Below are positions 32,800 to 43,446 of a stretch of 64,000 bases of DNA, in pieces. Source of the DNA: Ashinkailepas kermadecensis (taxonomy: Eukaryota > Arthropoda > Thecostraca > Neolepadidae); the NCBI GenBank assembly GCA_034440615.1, contig JAOTOM010001593.1, forward strand, positions 1 to 64,000, written 5' to 3'. Below the pieces are notes generated by a model that had not been told where the DNA came from, ran no database searches, and worked only from the letters and a program-made list of their open reading frames with translations. Positions within the stretch are counted from its first letter, which is position 1; every line of letters starts with the position of its first letter. Position numbers and translations under genes: made by a program.

Positions 32800-34830
32800 G
32801 GAGCCCTCCAAAATAAGGATGGATTCCAACAACTAAATTCCCAGGTTAAAAAAATAGCTCTGGAGCACCGAACATATTATCAGATGCCTTCACAAATTGC
32901 GTACGCACCGAAAAACAAACCGGATCTCGAACAATCGAGGTGGGATACAAAAACATGGCGCCAAGTGCTCGAGAAATCAGGCCGGGATTCGGACTTTAAA
33001 AAAAAATCAGAAAAGTTTCACAAAATCGTATTGAGCCCAGAAAACTGGGGTTGGGTCTCCGGAACCACGCGCCTGGATGCGATAAGCCACTCTGGGACCT
33101 AGAAACATCGTACCGAAGCCCCAAAATTGTACTTGGGCCCCACAAGTGTGCGTAAGAAGCCCAAAATAAACACATCGGGACCCTAAGAGCACAACGGGGG
33201 CCGAAAATACAACTGACCCTCCAAAGCGCACAGTCTCACAAAAAGCGACAGGGCCTTAACACAAGCGTTGCAGCCATAAATATACATACCGGGAGGTCTA
33301 AAAAATACACCGAAAGCTCTCAAGGCACACAGGGGTCATGATAACGCACAATAGCCTGAAAAGGTGGCTGGGGACGCAAAAGGCAACATGGTTCCAAAAC
33401 AAACAAAAAGACCGGCGCTAAATAAACACATCGGGATCTTCGAAAACACCCTGACACGTCAAAATCCTCGGTGTACAAAAATTCAACAAACCCTAAAACG
33501 AGCAGGGGGTTCGAAAATGCTTTAGGCCCCTAACAAAAATGGATTGGAGCCATAATACACAATCATAGACCAAGAAAGACGCAACGGGTAAAAAAAAACG
33601 CCGAGGCTTGGCCTCGGTTCGGTATCCAATATGGGAGGATAGCAGCAATGATATGAAGTGCATCAAAGCTCAGCGGAAACCGCATTTCATAGCTACCAGA
33701 AAATGTGGGAAGTAGGAAACTAATGATCGAATTTAATCAATCGACTTTTCGAAGCGAACGCCCAGGCGAATCATTCCATCACGCCAAATATGGTGCAAGT
33801 CTATCATGTGGCAGCAATTAGCAAAACGCAGAAGGCCTAGCAGAAACCATAGCATCGTACGAAGTGTGGCGAATGCACCGAATACGAAAAATGGGTGTGC
33901 ACGTGCACTCACGTTGCCGTCGTGGGGACCGGGTGCTATGAACTGCAATGCCTGAAATTGTAAAATTTTGTATTTTAAAGTGGTGGGTAATACATTTTAC
34001 TTTGAAGTTATGGGCCTAATACATCTTCTAAACCCTGCTCGTTTTAGGGCTTTGTTGCGTTTTTTTGTGCACCGAGTATTTTTACGTGTCGGGGCGTTTT
34101 CGAACATCCCAATGTGTTTATTTAGCTCCCGGTCGTTTTGTACGTTTTGGAACCATGTTGCCTTTCGTGGCCCCAGCCTCTTTTTCAGGCCCTTGTGCGT
34201 TCTCATGGCCCCTGTGCGCCTTGCGAGCTTGCAGTGTATTTTTCTTAGAGCTCCCGGTATGTTTATTTAGGGCTGCAACGCATGTTTTAAGGCCCTATCG
34301 CTTTTTGGGAGACTTTGTGCGCTTTGGAGGGTTAGTTGTACTTTCTGGCAACGTAGTACTCTTAGGGTCCCGCTGTTTATATTTGGGGCTTCTGACACAC
34401 ATTTGTGGTGCCCCAGTATGATTTCGGGGCTTCGGTGCGATTTTTTCTGGGTCCCAGCGCGACTTATCGCGCCCAGGCACGTGGTTCCGGAGACCCAACG
34501 CCAGCTTTCTGGGCTCAACGCGATTTTTGTGGATCTTTTCTGTTTTTTTTATTAAAAGTCCGAATCCCAGCATGATTTTTCGAACCTCTGACGCCATGTA
34601 TCCCACCTCGATTTTTCGAGATCCGGTATGCTTTTCGGAGTTATACGCAATTTTTGAAGGCATCTTGAAAAAAATGTTCGGTGCAACAGAGCCATTTTCC
34701 TGACCCTGACATTTATTTGCTGGAATCTCTCCCTTTTTGGAGGCCTCCAGCTTGATTTTTTGGGATACCGATCCGGGTTTGTGGTATTGGTGTAATTTCA
34801 GCAGTGTGAGGTAACTTATCAAGGGATACC
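32800..34830. repeat. 2-kb imperfect palindrome inside the TIR element
   Basis: The left arm (about 32800-33560) pairs with the right arm (about 34010-34820). Examples: GGCAACATGGTTCCAAAAC at 33386 with its complement at 34143, CTCGAACAATCGAGGTGGGA at 32926 with the complement at about 34595, and TGGGTCTCCGGAACCACG at 33053 with the complement at about 34480. The ~450-bp loop contains no recognisable gene. Copy 2 has the same structure at about 60400-62430. Confidence 0.85.
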
Positions 34831-35255
34831 AAAAGAAAACCTTAGAACTGAGTGGTGGAGTTAGGGTTGAAATCCGACCAATCAGAAACCATAGTGGTAG
34901 ATTAGAAAAAATTGTCCACAGGACAATTTAGTTGATGACTAATTATATTATTTCGAAATGTACCCTTTGACAAAATAGCGGTCGAAATCCAAGGACTTTT
35001 TAATGGGCGTAGGTGCCCTCCCCCCCCCTGCAAATCCGTTTGCCCCCTCCTGCTTGACGCGAATATAGGTACTCAACTGGTCCCTCAATAAGTTTCCGAA
35101 ACATACGCCCATGGGGAAAAGCCAACATTGAGGGGACAAATTACCCCTCATAAGCATGCAATACAACATCCATGCCCCATATTAAATGGGATGAATGATG
35201 TTTCTAAATGCATTTTCTTCCAACAAACTTCTTTTCTGTTATTACAGCCTGCATG

Positions 35256-35294
35256 CGATGCGCCACTAAACCACAATAACTAACTAACTAACTA
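35256..35294 (+). mobile_element. 39-bp LINE 3' tail insertion with target duplication
   Basis: CGATGCGCCACTAAACCAC followed by AATAAC and TAAC repeats is flanked by exact 12-bp ACAGCCTGCATG duplications (35244-35255 and 35295-35306). Copy 2 of the host element has the uninterrupted site at about 62836. The GCGCCACTAAAC motif also stands near the 3' end of the I-clade LINE at 28569. This is therefore an extremely 5'-truncated LINE insertion, made after the two copies separated. Confidence 0.9.
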
Positions 35295-35654
35295 ACAGCC
35301 TGCATGATTAGAGCTTCCCAGCTTCCATACCTTCTCAACGTCATTTACAAAATGGTACAGCACAGCGAAAACGATGGGCGTGACGGCGTGGAATTTGATG
35401 GCTTGGAATATGTATGTACTGACATTGTTGCATTGTTGCATTGTCATTTATGCATTGGTGTTCAATGCTTGTTCTTGCCGTGAATTTATTCGCTGAGGAT
35501 ATATTTTAGCTCGTGTGACAGTTCCCTTGCAGCCAGCACCAAATGTTATAAAAATAAACAAATTCCTAAGATGACGCTAAAAAAAACTAATGCAATCCAC
35601 TTCTCGTTGTCACCTTTACGAAATTGGACTGAGAAATGGTCGTTCAAGCTTTGC

Positions 35655-35790
35655 TTATGACATCAAGCTGATGGGAATAAATAACAGTAGTGATGAATCT
35701 AGCTATATTCAGTTAGACTTGGAGGACATAAAAGTGGGTTGATCAATGGCAGATATCTGTAAGATATGCTTAGCACCAGCCCCGCCAGCT
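35655..35790 (+). other. possible LINE reverse transcriptase scrap
   Basis: One frame reads FAYDIKLMGINNSS followed by IQLDLEDI and, after a stop, DQWQIS. This resembles the CR1-like RT catalytic box and following helix (FADD...LQxDLxxLxxWxxxWQ), with the second Ala-Asp changed. It is also present in copy 2 at about 63200-63330, so it belonged to the TIR element before it spread. Confidence 0.4.
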
Positions 35791-36134
35791 CGCTGCAATC
35801 TAGAGGCCAGCGGGAAGATTCGAGAAAGCATTGAGACGATGGTTTGTTTTGGCACTTAAGCATTTATCGAAATATTACTTATTTATACCCTGGTATGGCC
35901 CAGTTTTCAGCCAAAATGATTAGTGCTATTGCGTTTTGAGTAAATGATGCACCACGCCAAGAACAAACAAAAAACCAATATGAAATCATGTTCCCCATCC
36001 TCGAACTATAGTATAAGAGCCTAAAAACAATATGAGACCCTAACACAATGGAGGCCCCCTTTCGGGTAACAGGAGGCCCCCTTTCGACCTTGCCCCCCCT
36101 GGAAGAATTCCGTGGCGACGCCACTGATGCTAAG

Positions 36135-36850
36135 GCTTGCTTTGGGAGCCGGTCTGCTTCTTCGTTACCTGGCATGTTAGCGTGACCCAGAATCCAGAGG
36201 AAGGAAAAGTTCATGTTTACGTTACGGGCCACGATTTGTTGGATTAAATCAATGATGTGATGTGGACAGTCGTGGGTGTTGCTAATTGACTGAAGGATGG
36301 ATTTGGAGTCTGAACAAATTACTACGTCTCTAACTTTACGCTTCATAAGAATGGAGATAGCGGCCAGAACGGCCATTGCTTCAACGGAGTAGATGGAGAA
36401 GTTAGCCAGTAGACGCTTGGAAGGCCTAAGGCTTGGTCCAGTGATGCCGATGCCTACCTTAACCTCGTGTTTCGACCCATCCGTAAAAACGAGTGTTTTG
36501 TGATTGTTGTCATTGGCGAACTTGTGGAAGATGTCATGAATTTCCACCGGTGTGATAATGGATTTCTTTTCCGAGAGCAGTGACTGGCATTGTGAGGTTA
36601 AGATCTGAGAGAGCCGTGGCCATTTTAATGCTACATGGTGGATGTTTGCGCCCAAATAGGCTCTTGTCGCATCTGTCGGGCGTAAAGCAGCGTTGTGCCG
36701 GATGGTTTTTAATGGAATTGGTGCGGGGTCAGCGGACGACTCCGGAGGAATTGAACAGGAAGGCTGAGGGACATTTGTCATCAGTGTCAGTTCAATGACC
36801 ATGGAAGTCCAAGTCTCACTCGTAGTCAAATCTGCGACACGAAGCAAATA
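36135..36850 (-). pseudogene. RNase H domain of minus-strand I-clade LINE
   Basis: Minus-strand open frame with a complete D-E-D-D set: VFTDGSKHE, YSVEAMAVLAAI, ICSDSKSILQ and GNEEADRL. The frame enters from about 36850, where the upstream part has lost RT similarity, and is cut at 36134 by the TIR element; open codons beyond that belong to the element. The coding sequence continues at 28614-28594 and then 25415-25016. The residues look less damaged than in the other RNase H copies here. The element is 5'-truncated or too decayed to read beyond about 36990. Confidence 0.85.
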
Positions 36851-37749
36851 ACTGGCCCAGAGTGCACCAGACTTCCTTTGCGTTCAGCCCTCTGATGACC
36901 GGGCTTAGCACACCCTCTGTGAAGAATTCATTCTAGACACGGCTGGATATTCCCGGTGTGTCGATATGGGACGGACCCCCTAGTTTGATTGAAGACCTTC
37001 GGTCATGATTGTAGCGCACATGATCAGTAGTAGTAAAATAAATATGTTAATCAGAGCAATAGAGGAATGTCAATGACGGAAGAAATGAGGATTATTATTG
37101 ACAAATTCGCTACTGATGAATATGTACGGGCCGACGTATTTCATTCGCGGCATTAACTGGACAGGGGAAACCCAAAAGGGAGTTAGTTCCCCTTGTGGTA
37201 TTTCCCTGGTTATGTTCTCTCCTGCCAACTGATCTTATTGCAGGAGGAACTCGTGTCACCCGAAGGTGGGGGTGTGGGCTATGGTCTCTCCTGACAGCTG
37301 ACCCTATAGAATGGGCTATGGGCGCTAAATGATCACAACCCCTAATCCAGGAGCCATGAAACTCAAACAACAGCAGAGCAATCAGCAGTCTTGAACCATG
37401 CTCATGTCCCCTCCGACCTCGGTGTTCACGCCCGTATCCAGCCCAGTGCAATGTCTCCAGGACCAAGAACTGGTAAAGACATTGAAATCTGATTCTGTTT
37501 GTTGGAAGTGAAATTAGCTCCCAGTGTGCTGGGATTCTGTCATTGCCAGTGCCGATAGTACCACCAACAGCGATGTGTCAGATCTTCCCCCGTACACACC
37601 TCAGCAGCAATGGATAGGGTGAGGGAGAGTTTCTGGGCTAGATGGAGACGTTTTCGGCCGTCGTACACTTACCACCAAACTTCACAATGTCGAAAAGCTA
37701 TGCCCGCGTGACATTATGTAAATGAAATTGCAGAACTAGCAGTGGCCTA
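36851..37749. other. no recognised gene
   Basis: The first ~140 bp may be more of the decayed minus-strand LINE. Beyond that I see no domain. The 118-codon minus frame at 37110-37466 has no recognisable motif. Confidence 0.45.
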
Positions 37750-38410
37750 CTACCGTGACCACCTTCACCATGCGTGCACGTAGGCCCGTACACAACAAAC
37801 AGCACCGTGCGAAGCTAATTGAAGACTGTCCATATGGCCCCGGCCAGTGAAGCAAAACTTCCGTAATATTCTTGGCGCCATTGTGCCTAGGTGAAGTTTC
37901 GACACTAACGTTGCATGACGATTAGGAGATCTGGAACTACAAAATATTATGCCTTGGTCTTGGTCTTGTATCTTGGCCACCTTCACCATACATGCACGCA
38001 GGTTCGTACACAGCAAACAGCACCGTGCGAAGCTCATTGGAGCCCCACCAGTGCTAGACTACGCTCCCATGGTGGCAGACCGCATCGGGACCGCTCCTCT
38101 GCTCACTGGCGAAGCGTTAACCCAACGGCTAAGGACCATGCAGGGTCCTTGCCCACATTAATCCCGTAAAAAGAAATAGCTAGTCCGCCATTGGAATCCG
38201 TGCCCGGGACACTTGATGACTTCTGATCTGATGACCAGTCATGAGATGTCTGTCCTTCCCCGGCCCGTGAGGCGAAATAAAACTTCCGCAATATTTTTGG
38301 TGTCATTGTGCGTAGTCGAAGCTTCGACACCAAAGGCATCCTGCAATTTGCAAATATATTTTATGCATGATCTGGGTGCATGAAGAGGTCTGGAACTACA
38401 AACTATTGGT
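37750..38410. repeat. ~210-bp direct duplication, second copy interrupted
   Basis: 37755-37955 (ACCACCTTCACCAT, CAGCACCGTGCGAAGCT, AACTTCCG-AATATT, ATCTGGAACTACAAA) is repeated at 37976-38402. A ~215-bp segment is inserted in the second copy after CGAAGCTCATTGGA. No coding function is recognised. Confidence 0.75.
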
Positions 38411-39073
38411 AGGGTAAGGATAGAAAATGAGTCTGGTTGTGGTTATGAGGTACGCATTCTTTGTGCTTAAGTGGATTTAAGTCAAGCATAACATTCAAAT
38501 TATTGATAGCTTTCGCTTTTGTTTTGAAGTAAAATAATTTAACTTTAAATAAAAAGGACAATGGCAATAGCGAGAGGACAATAATGATCCCAGCCCGTTC
38601 TGTGTAATCTTCCAAGCAATACGGGTGAAAAGAATTCGGTCATGCTTGTCAAAAATAACGTCTAGAATCTGAATTCAATCAAGCACAAGTCTGCGTAGGG
38701 TGCCCGGAGTAGGTAGCAGGGCGACCCTCCCCGGAGGCGTTTCACCCACCATGTGAGGAAATACGACCCCTTGCAACGTCGTTGGTAAGCGTGCTTTATA
38801 AATAAATACAAATGACATTCACAAGCGCCAGACGCCCAGCATGCGTGGCCGCCGACAACAGATCAACGCCGCGGCGATTTTGCCCGTCCAAAGTCTGCGG
38901 TCTGGCGGTGTCACCTGCCGTGAGACGCGTGACGCGCACCGCCGCGTCGAGCCGGCGCCGCGTCGAGCCGGCGCCGCGTATGCTCCAGGGGCGTATCAGG
39001 CACACATGAGTTTCGATAGGATTACCGTTGGGACTTAGGTACGATTATCGGCTACATATGCGAATTAGTAGCA
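38411..39073. other. no gene; CpG-rich short tandem
   Basis: A CpG-rich stretch near 38870-38985 contains two copies of GCCGGCGCCGCGTCGA. GCTTTATAAATAAATACAAA at 38790 resembles the short A-rich tail of a retroelement. No open frame has a known domain. Confidence 0.4.
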
Positions 39074-39135
39074 CAGATTGGTAGCGCAGTGCGAGCCTCT
39101 GCTTATCGGTCATAAGGTCCGGAGGTTCCGTAAAC
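39074..39135 (+). repeat. decayed tRNA-like sequence
   Basis: GATTGGTAGCGCAGTGCGAG resembles an A box, and AAGGTCCGGAGGTTCCG is placed where the variable loop and B box of a Met-type tRNA would be. Pairing of the stems is poor, so it is a tRNA pseudogene or SINE scrap at best. Confidence 0.3.
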
Positions 39136-39847
39136 ATTTAATATGCGGAGGGTTTCATAGATATGGTGGAGCGACCTGTGATGTCTTCGAACGCTTGATC
39201 TGTTATTCGCTGATTCAGTGTGTGTCAATCCGGCCATATCCCCCAAAGAGCCCAAGATCAGATAAAAATGTAAATAGGTGTTCCTGAACTTTAAACAAAA
39301 TATAAGTAACTGTAATGCAAAAGGTGTGTATGAAGCATTCCGTAGGTCAAAAGCAAGCGAATGGACCATCCTAATTCCTATGGTTGCAAGGTGTGCATGA
39401 TTGCATCCAAGTTGTGCATAGGTGGACACGCGCACACCATATGCCTCTCATTAAACACGACATGCATACTACCGAAATGCGACATCGAAAGCTGATTTGA
39501 AGGCAATTAGAGAAGACTGAAATCTTGAGAACGACACGGAAAAGCTTTTGGTTCATGAAAAATTGTCAATGCCAAATGACGCACACTGAGATTATGAAGG
39601 CACGTTTTCTGAATCAATTCCCATTTATTATCAGTAAAAAGGGCCTTCCAGGCGTGCATCTAGGAGGGGGTGGGGCACCGGAGCACACGAAGCTGATGAG
39701 ATTAACCCGGCTCCCACCGCTCACGAATGGCAGCATTTGATGACATGTGACGCCACTGGGACTGGCAGCATTAGTTGGGTGGGGTCATAATGAACCGTGT
39801 AAAATGACCAAATGTGAGCCCCTATACCATATTTACTATAGAGTTAA
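39136..39847. other. no recognised feature up to the DNA transposon
   Basis: Nothing assignable. The last three bases, TAA (39845-39847), are the left target duplication of the following transposon. Confidence 0.45.
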
Positions 39848-40050
39848 TAGTCAGGTTCACTACGTTTGGATTTTAACCTTCGTTGGATTTTTGTGGAGAG
39901 TATGAAAACTATACATTTTTGGAAACCTTATAGTATAAGCAATTAGAAAAACAATGTTTCCATTTGCCCCAAGTCCTATATGGCCGCCATCTTGGATTTT
40001 ACAAAATGGCTGCCGTGAAAAATGTTTTCGTCAATATCGCAGCTTCTAAA
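39848..40050. repeat. left terminal inverted repeat
   Basis: 203 bp starting TAGTCAGGTTCACTACG and ending at AGCTTCTAAA. It pairs with the complement of 43250-43443 with scattered substitutions and small indels. Confidence 0.9.
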
Positions 40051-40333
40051 TAACCTAATAAGCTTTTATTTTGACAGCTAAACTACCATTTCCAGGGCCA
40101 AGGAATCCAATGCTCCTAGTTGCAGATGTTTTGAGACATTTGTTACAGCAGTTCTTGCAAATACTTACTAATTTCATAAGACAAATTGGTCATTAGGCCA
40201 TACTAAGCGCCAACCACAAGGACATGTTTATCTAGTGGTCTGATTATTGTAGTAGGCCTATATTATGTATGTTTAACAGTTTACTGTACCCTACATGTAA
40301 GTTGGTGGTGGTTGTATTATAGTGGTGTTTTTC

Positions 40334-42882
40334 ATGGAGAACTCCGGTATTGATGATGCCTGGATAGAAGCTGATGTCTATGGGTCTGCAACAACAAGGC
40401 AAATCCTGAAATGTACCCATTACAAGCGTGCTCTTCGTGCCCACACCTATGCATATGTAGCTCTCTATGAAATGGCATTGGAGGAGTTCTTCAAGGACAA
40501 CCCACAACTGGAAGAGGTCTGTCTGAAGGCAACAGAGGGAGTTGAAGCTGCCTGTTCTGAGGGGAGCAAGCACACAAAAGCTGAGTCTGTGAAACAAGCA
40601 AACACCACCCTACTTGAGGCCTTGACCATTGCTGATGTCATCACGGTTCTCCAAGAATGGGAGAAACAGAGATCCAAGAATGCAATGTTCAAGGCAATGA
40701 TGAACTACCTACATCGAGTGGAAGCAATCCTGTTCTTTGTCGCTGCAACCCGGAATGCTGACCTGGAGCTTCATCTCCAAGCCGGAGAGCAGCTGAGCAA
40801 GCTCTTCTTCGCCTTTGACCGGATCAAATACAAGCGACTCTGGCCCAGATACATCACAGACATGCATGATCTGAGGACCAATCACCCTGAAACCTGGGAA
40901 GAGCTGCAAGCAGGCAACATTGCAGTTACGAAGAATGGCATTCCCTTTGTATCCATCGGGGCGGACCATGCATGCGCGCATCTGAACAAGCTGATGAAAA
41001 TTCATTCTGGACTCGTCGGCATCTCGAACAATGCCAATGCTAGACAGAGGTTCTTCATGGTCACACCAGAACTCTCCCGTGTTGCAAAAGAGTTCAAAAG
41101 TCAGTTTGACTTGGAACCTGACAAAACCAGAGGGCATCATGACCTTGGGCCAAGTGCTGTCAAGAAGGAGCATGATGTTATCGACAAGATCAAGGCAGCC
41201 ATACTGAAACATGGAAACCCATTTGCTGCTGAAGGTGAGAAGCTGCACAATGTGATCACTCATGCCTGTTAGTGCATACTCATACTGTGATCACTCACGC
41301 CATTAGTGCATACTCATACCCTGATGAGTATGCACTAACGATCTTGAATGCAGATGTGACTGGTCAAAAGCTGTATGAAGACTACGTGTCAGAGCGAATA
41401 GACTGATGGTCCTGGCCATGTCCAGCAGACATCAACCAGAAAGAGGCCATTGGGAACCACGAATTCACTCTGACACCAAGAGCCCTTTTTGCTCCAGATG
41501 GTACAATCCTGCCATGCCTGGACAAATCGAAGTTGATCCACCTCCTCAACAAGTTGGCAACAGCAGAAACTCCACAGGAAGATCAGCAGCCAGATGATGG
41601 GATGACACCACACCAGATGCTCCAAGTCGCAAGATAGCCCTGGTAGATGGAATGGTTCTTCTGCAGAAGATGGCCAAGAAACCAGCAACCATAGTGACAG
41701 TCAAAGATCTCAGTGAATGCTTCAACGACAGGCTGATGTCCCTCACACGAGATTATGATGAAATCATCCCTGTGTTTGACACATACAGGGATGATTCTCT
41801 GAAGAGTGCTACCAGGGACAAAATAAGGCAAGGAAGAGCACCAATCCAGTATCAGGTCAGAGATGACACAAACATAAAACACATCCCAATGAGCAGGTTC
41901 CTTTCACATGACAAGACAAAGGCTGACCTGACCAACTATCTTGTTGTAAGGACTCTAGAGTACAACAGTACATCACACAAACTGGTCATCACCTCTTCTT
42001 CAGGGCATACCAGGAGCAACGAAGACTTCCTTTTCCAAGACAACAATCATGAAGAAGCAGACACACTGTTGATCTACCAGGCTGTCCTGGCATCACAGCA
42101 AAACCCACCGGATGCACAGATGGTTTTCTTCTCCACAGACACAGATGTCCTAGTGTTAGTCATAGCAAACTATGACCTCATGCTGAAGAACACGTCCATT
42201 TCCATGGCCTCTGGGGTTATGGGGATAGAGCCAATATGGAGAGCCATAGGGGCAGAAAGAGCAAAGGCTTTGCCAGCCTTCCATGCGTTCACTGGCGCTG
42301 ACAACACTGGAAGGTTCTCTCGTATAGGCAAAGCAACCTGGCTGCAAGTCTACATGAAGGCAGATAGAGATGTGTTATCTGCAGATGCTTTCAACAGAGG
42401 CAGAAGTGACCGAAACTATGTTGGCCACTCTGGCTAGTTTCGTCTGTGCAGCCTACTCCCCCAAAGGCATCTACATCAAGACCATCTCCGAACTGCGATG
42501 GCATATCTTCTGCAAGCATATGGCAGAAAGTGACAAGCTACCTCCTACCCTTGGAGCTCTGAGACAACATGTCCTGAGAGTCCATATCCAAGCCAGAGTG
42601 TGGGGACAGGCCAGCATTGCTCTGCAGGATCCTCAGTTAGATCCCCTGCAGAATGGCTACCACAAGGAGTCCGATGGCCAGCTGAAACCAACCATGACAG
42701 ATGCCCTTCCAGCTCAAAAGGCCATCATTGAGATGGTTAGCTGTCAATGCAAAACAGACTGTTCTTCTGCCAGATGTTCTTGCAGAACAAAGAACTTATC
42801 TTGCACCGATCTTTGCCAGTGCGGCAGTGAGTGTCAGAATGATGAGGACACACAGAACAAGTATGAAACTGATAATCATTGA
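40334..42882 (+). pseudogene. XPG/FEN1-like nuclease with CXC cluster (transposon protein)
   Basis: The first block is open from the ATG at 40334 to 41272 (~312 codons) and has no named fold. The nuclease block follows in the frame ending 42437: NNHEEADTLLIY (about 42046), FFSTDTDVLVLV (about 42127) and HAFTGADNTGRFSRIGKA (about 42284). These match the acidic EAEA-, DxD- and G-C-D/GIGK-type motifs of FEN1/XPG nucleases; the usual GCD is GAD here. The last block (to 42882) has KGIYIKTISELRWHIFCKH and a Tesmin/TSO1-like cluster CQCKTDCSSARCSCRTK...CTDLCQCGSEC. Frames are broken by a hairpin insertion at about 41271-41330 and by shifts near 41404, 41636 and 42400. Such proteins are widespread in invertebrate genomes and are usually transposon-encoded. 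Confidence 0.8.
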
Positions 42883-43156
42883 CCATCATCATCTTTGACG
42901 ATGATGGTGACGATATGTAAAGACTCCTTGGTTGCCTAAAAGATTAAACCCATTTCTGTCATGAGGAGCATGTTAGTGACCTAACCTTTCCAAACATGGT
43001 TTGTGACCTGGGGTGTTTACACACCTCATATACAAAAATGTTTATAGCATTATTATTATGTAAAATATACTCATTATGTTGGTTCAGGATATATCCGCAC
43101 ACCCTGCTGAACAGTTTGAATCCCTTGTAGCTGGTTGTTATTAATATAAATCAATA

Positions 43157-43245
43157 CAATAAACAGCAACAGCAACAACAACGGCGACGACGGCAACGGC
43201 TACGGCAACAACAGCAACAACAACTGCAACAACAATAACAATGGC
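43157..43245. repeat. CAACAG/CAACGG trinucleotide microsatellite
   Basis: Imperfect (CAA/CAG/CGG)n array just inside the right TIR of the transposon. Confidence 0.85.
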
Positions 43246-43249
43246 AACT

Positions 43250-43443
43250 TTAGAAGCTGAGATATTGACGAAAACCTTTTTTACGGCAGCCATTTTGTAA
43301 AATCCAAGATGGCGGCCATATAGGTATCAGGGCAAATGGAAACATTGTTTTTTTCTGAATGCATATACAATAAAGTTTCCAAAAATGTATAGTTTTGATA
43401 CTCTCCACAAAAATCTGGCGAAATTACATAGTGAACCTGACTA
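43250..43443. repeat. right terminal inverted repeat
   Basis: 194 bp, inverted complement of the left TIR, ending GTGAACCTGACTA, followed by the TAA target duplication. Confidence 0.9.
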
Positions 43444-43446
43444 TAA

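Larger units (their letters stand above)
28623..36126. mobile_element. 7.5-kb non-coding TIR element, copy 1
   Basis: Bounded by an exact 8-bp target duplication ATGCTAAG (28615-28622 and 36127-36134). The termini are inverted: CAAGGGCGTCGCCACCGG at the left and, complemented, CAGTGGCGTCGCCACGGA at the right, about 15 of 18 bases alike. An 8-bp duplication and CA-starting short TIRs fit hAT (or P-like) transposons. Inside there is no transposase, only a GGACGAAAAG minisatellite, a long degenerate ~20-30-bp tandem region, a ~2-kb palindrome, and a more unique right end with a decayed LINE RT scrap. A second copy (56550-63499) and a fragment (7001-7540) show it is a family. At 7504 bp it is very large for a non-autonomous element; it must have been moved by a transposase from elsewhere. 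Confidence 0.8.
39848..43443 (+). mobile_element. Academ-like DNA transposon with ~200-bp TIRs
   Basis: Terminal inverted repeats at 39848-40050 and 43250-43443 begin TAGTCAGGTTCACTA and match along ~195-200 bp (for instance GTGGAGAGTAT, AACAATGTTTCCATTTGCCC, TATGGCCGCCATCTTGGATT). TAA stands outside each end (39845-39847 and 43444-43446), a 3-bp target duplication. The single broken gene inside codes for an XPG/FEN1-like nuclease with a C-terminal Cys-rich cluster. Academ transposons are described as having 3-4-bp duplications and an XPG-type nuclease, so Academ is the best fit; I infer the class and have not tested it by alignment. Confidence 0.85.

Noticed and set aside
35879..36134. Extension of the minus-strand RNase H frame to 35879
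   Set aside because: Codons beyond the 8-bp duplication at 36134 belong to the inserted TIR element; the open frame there is accidental.
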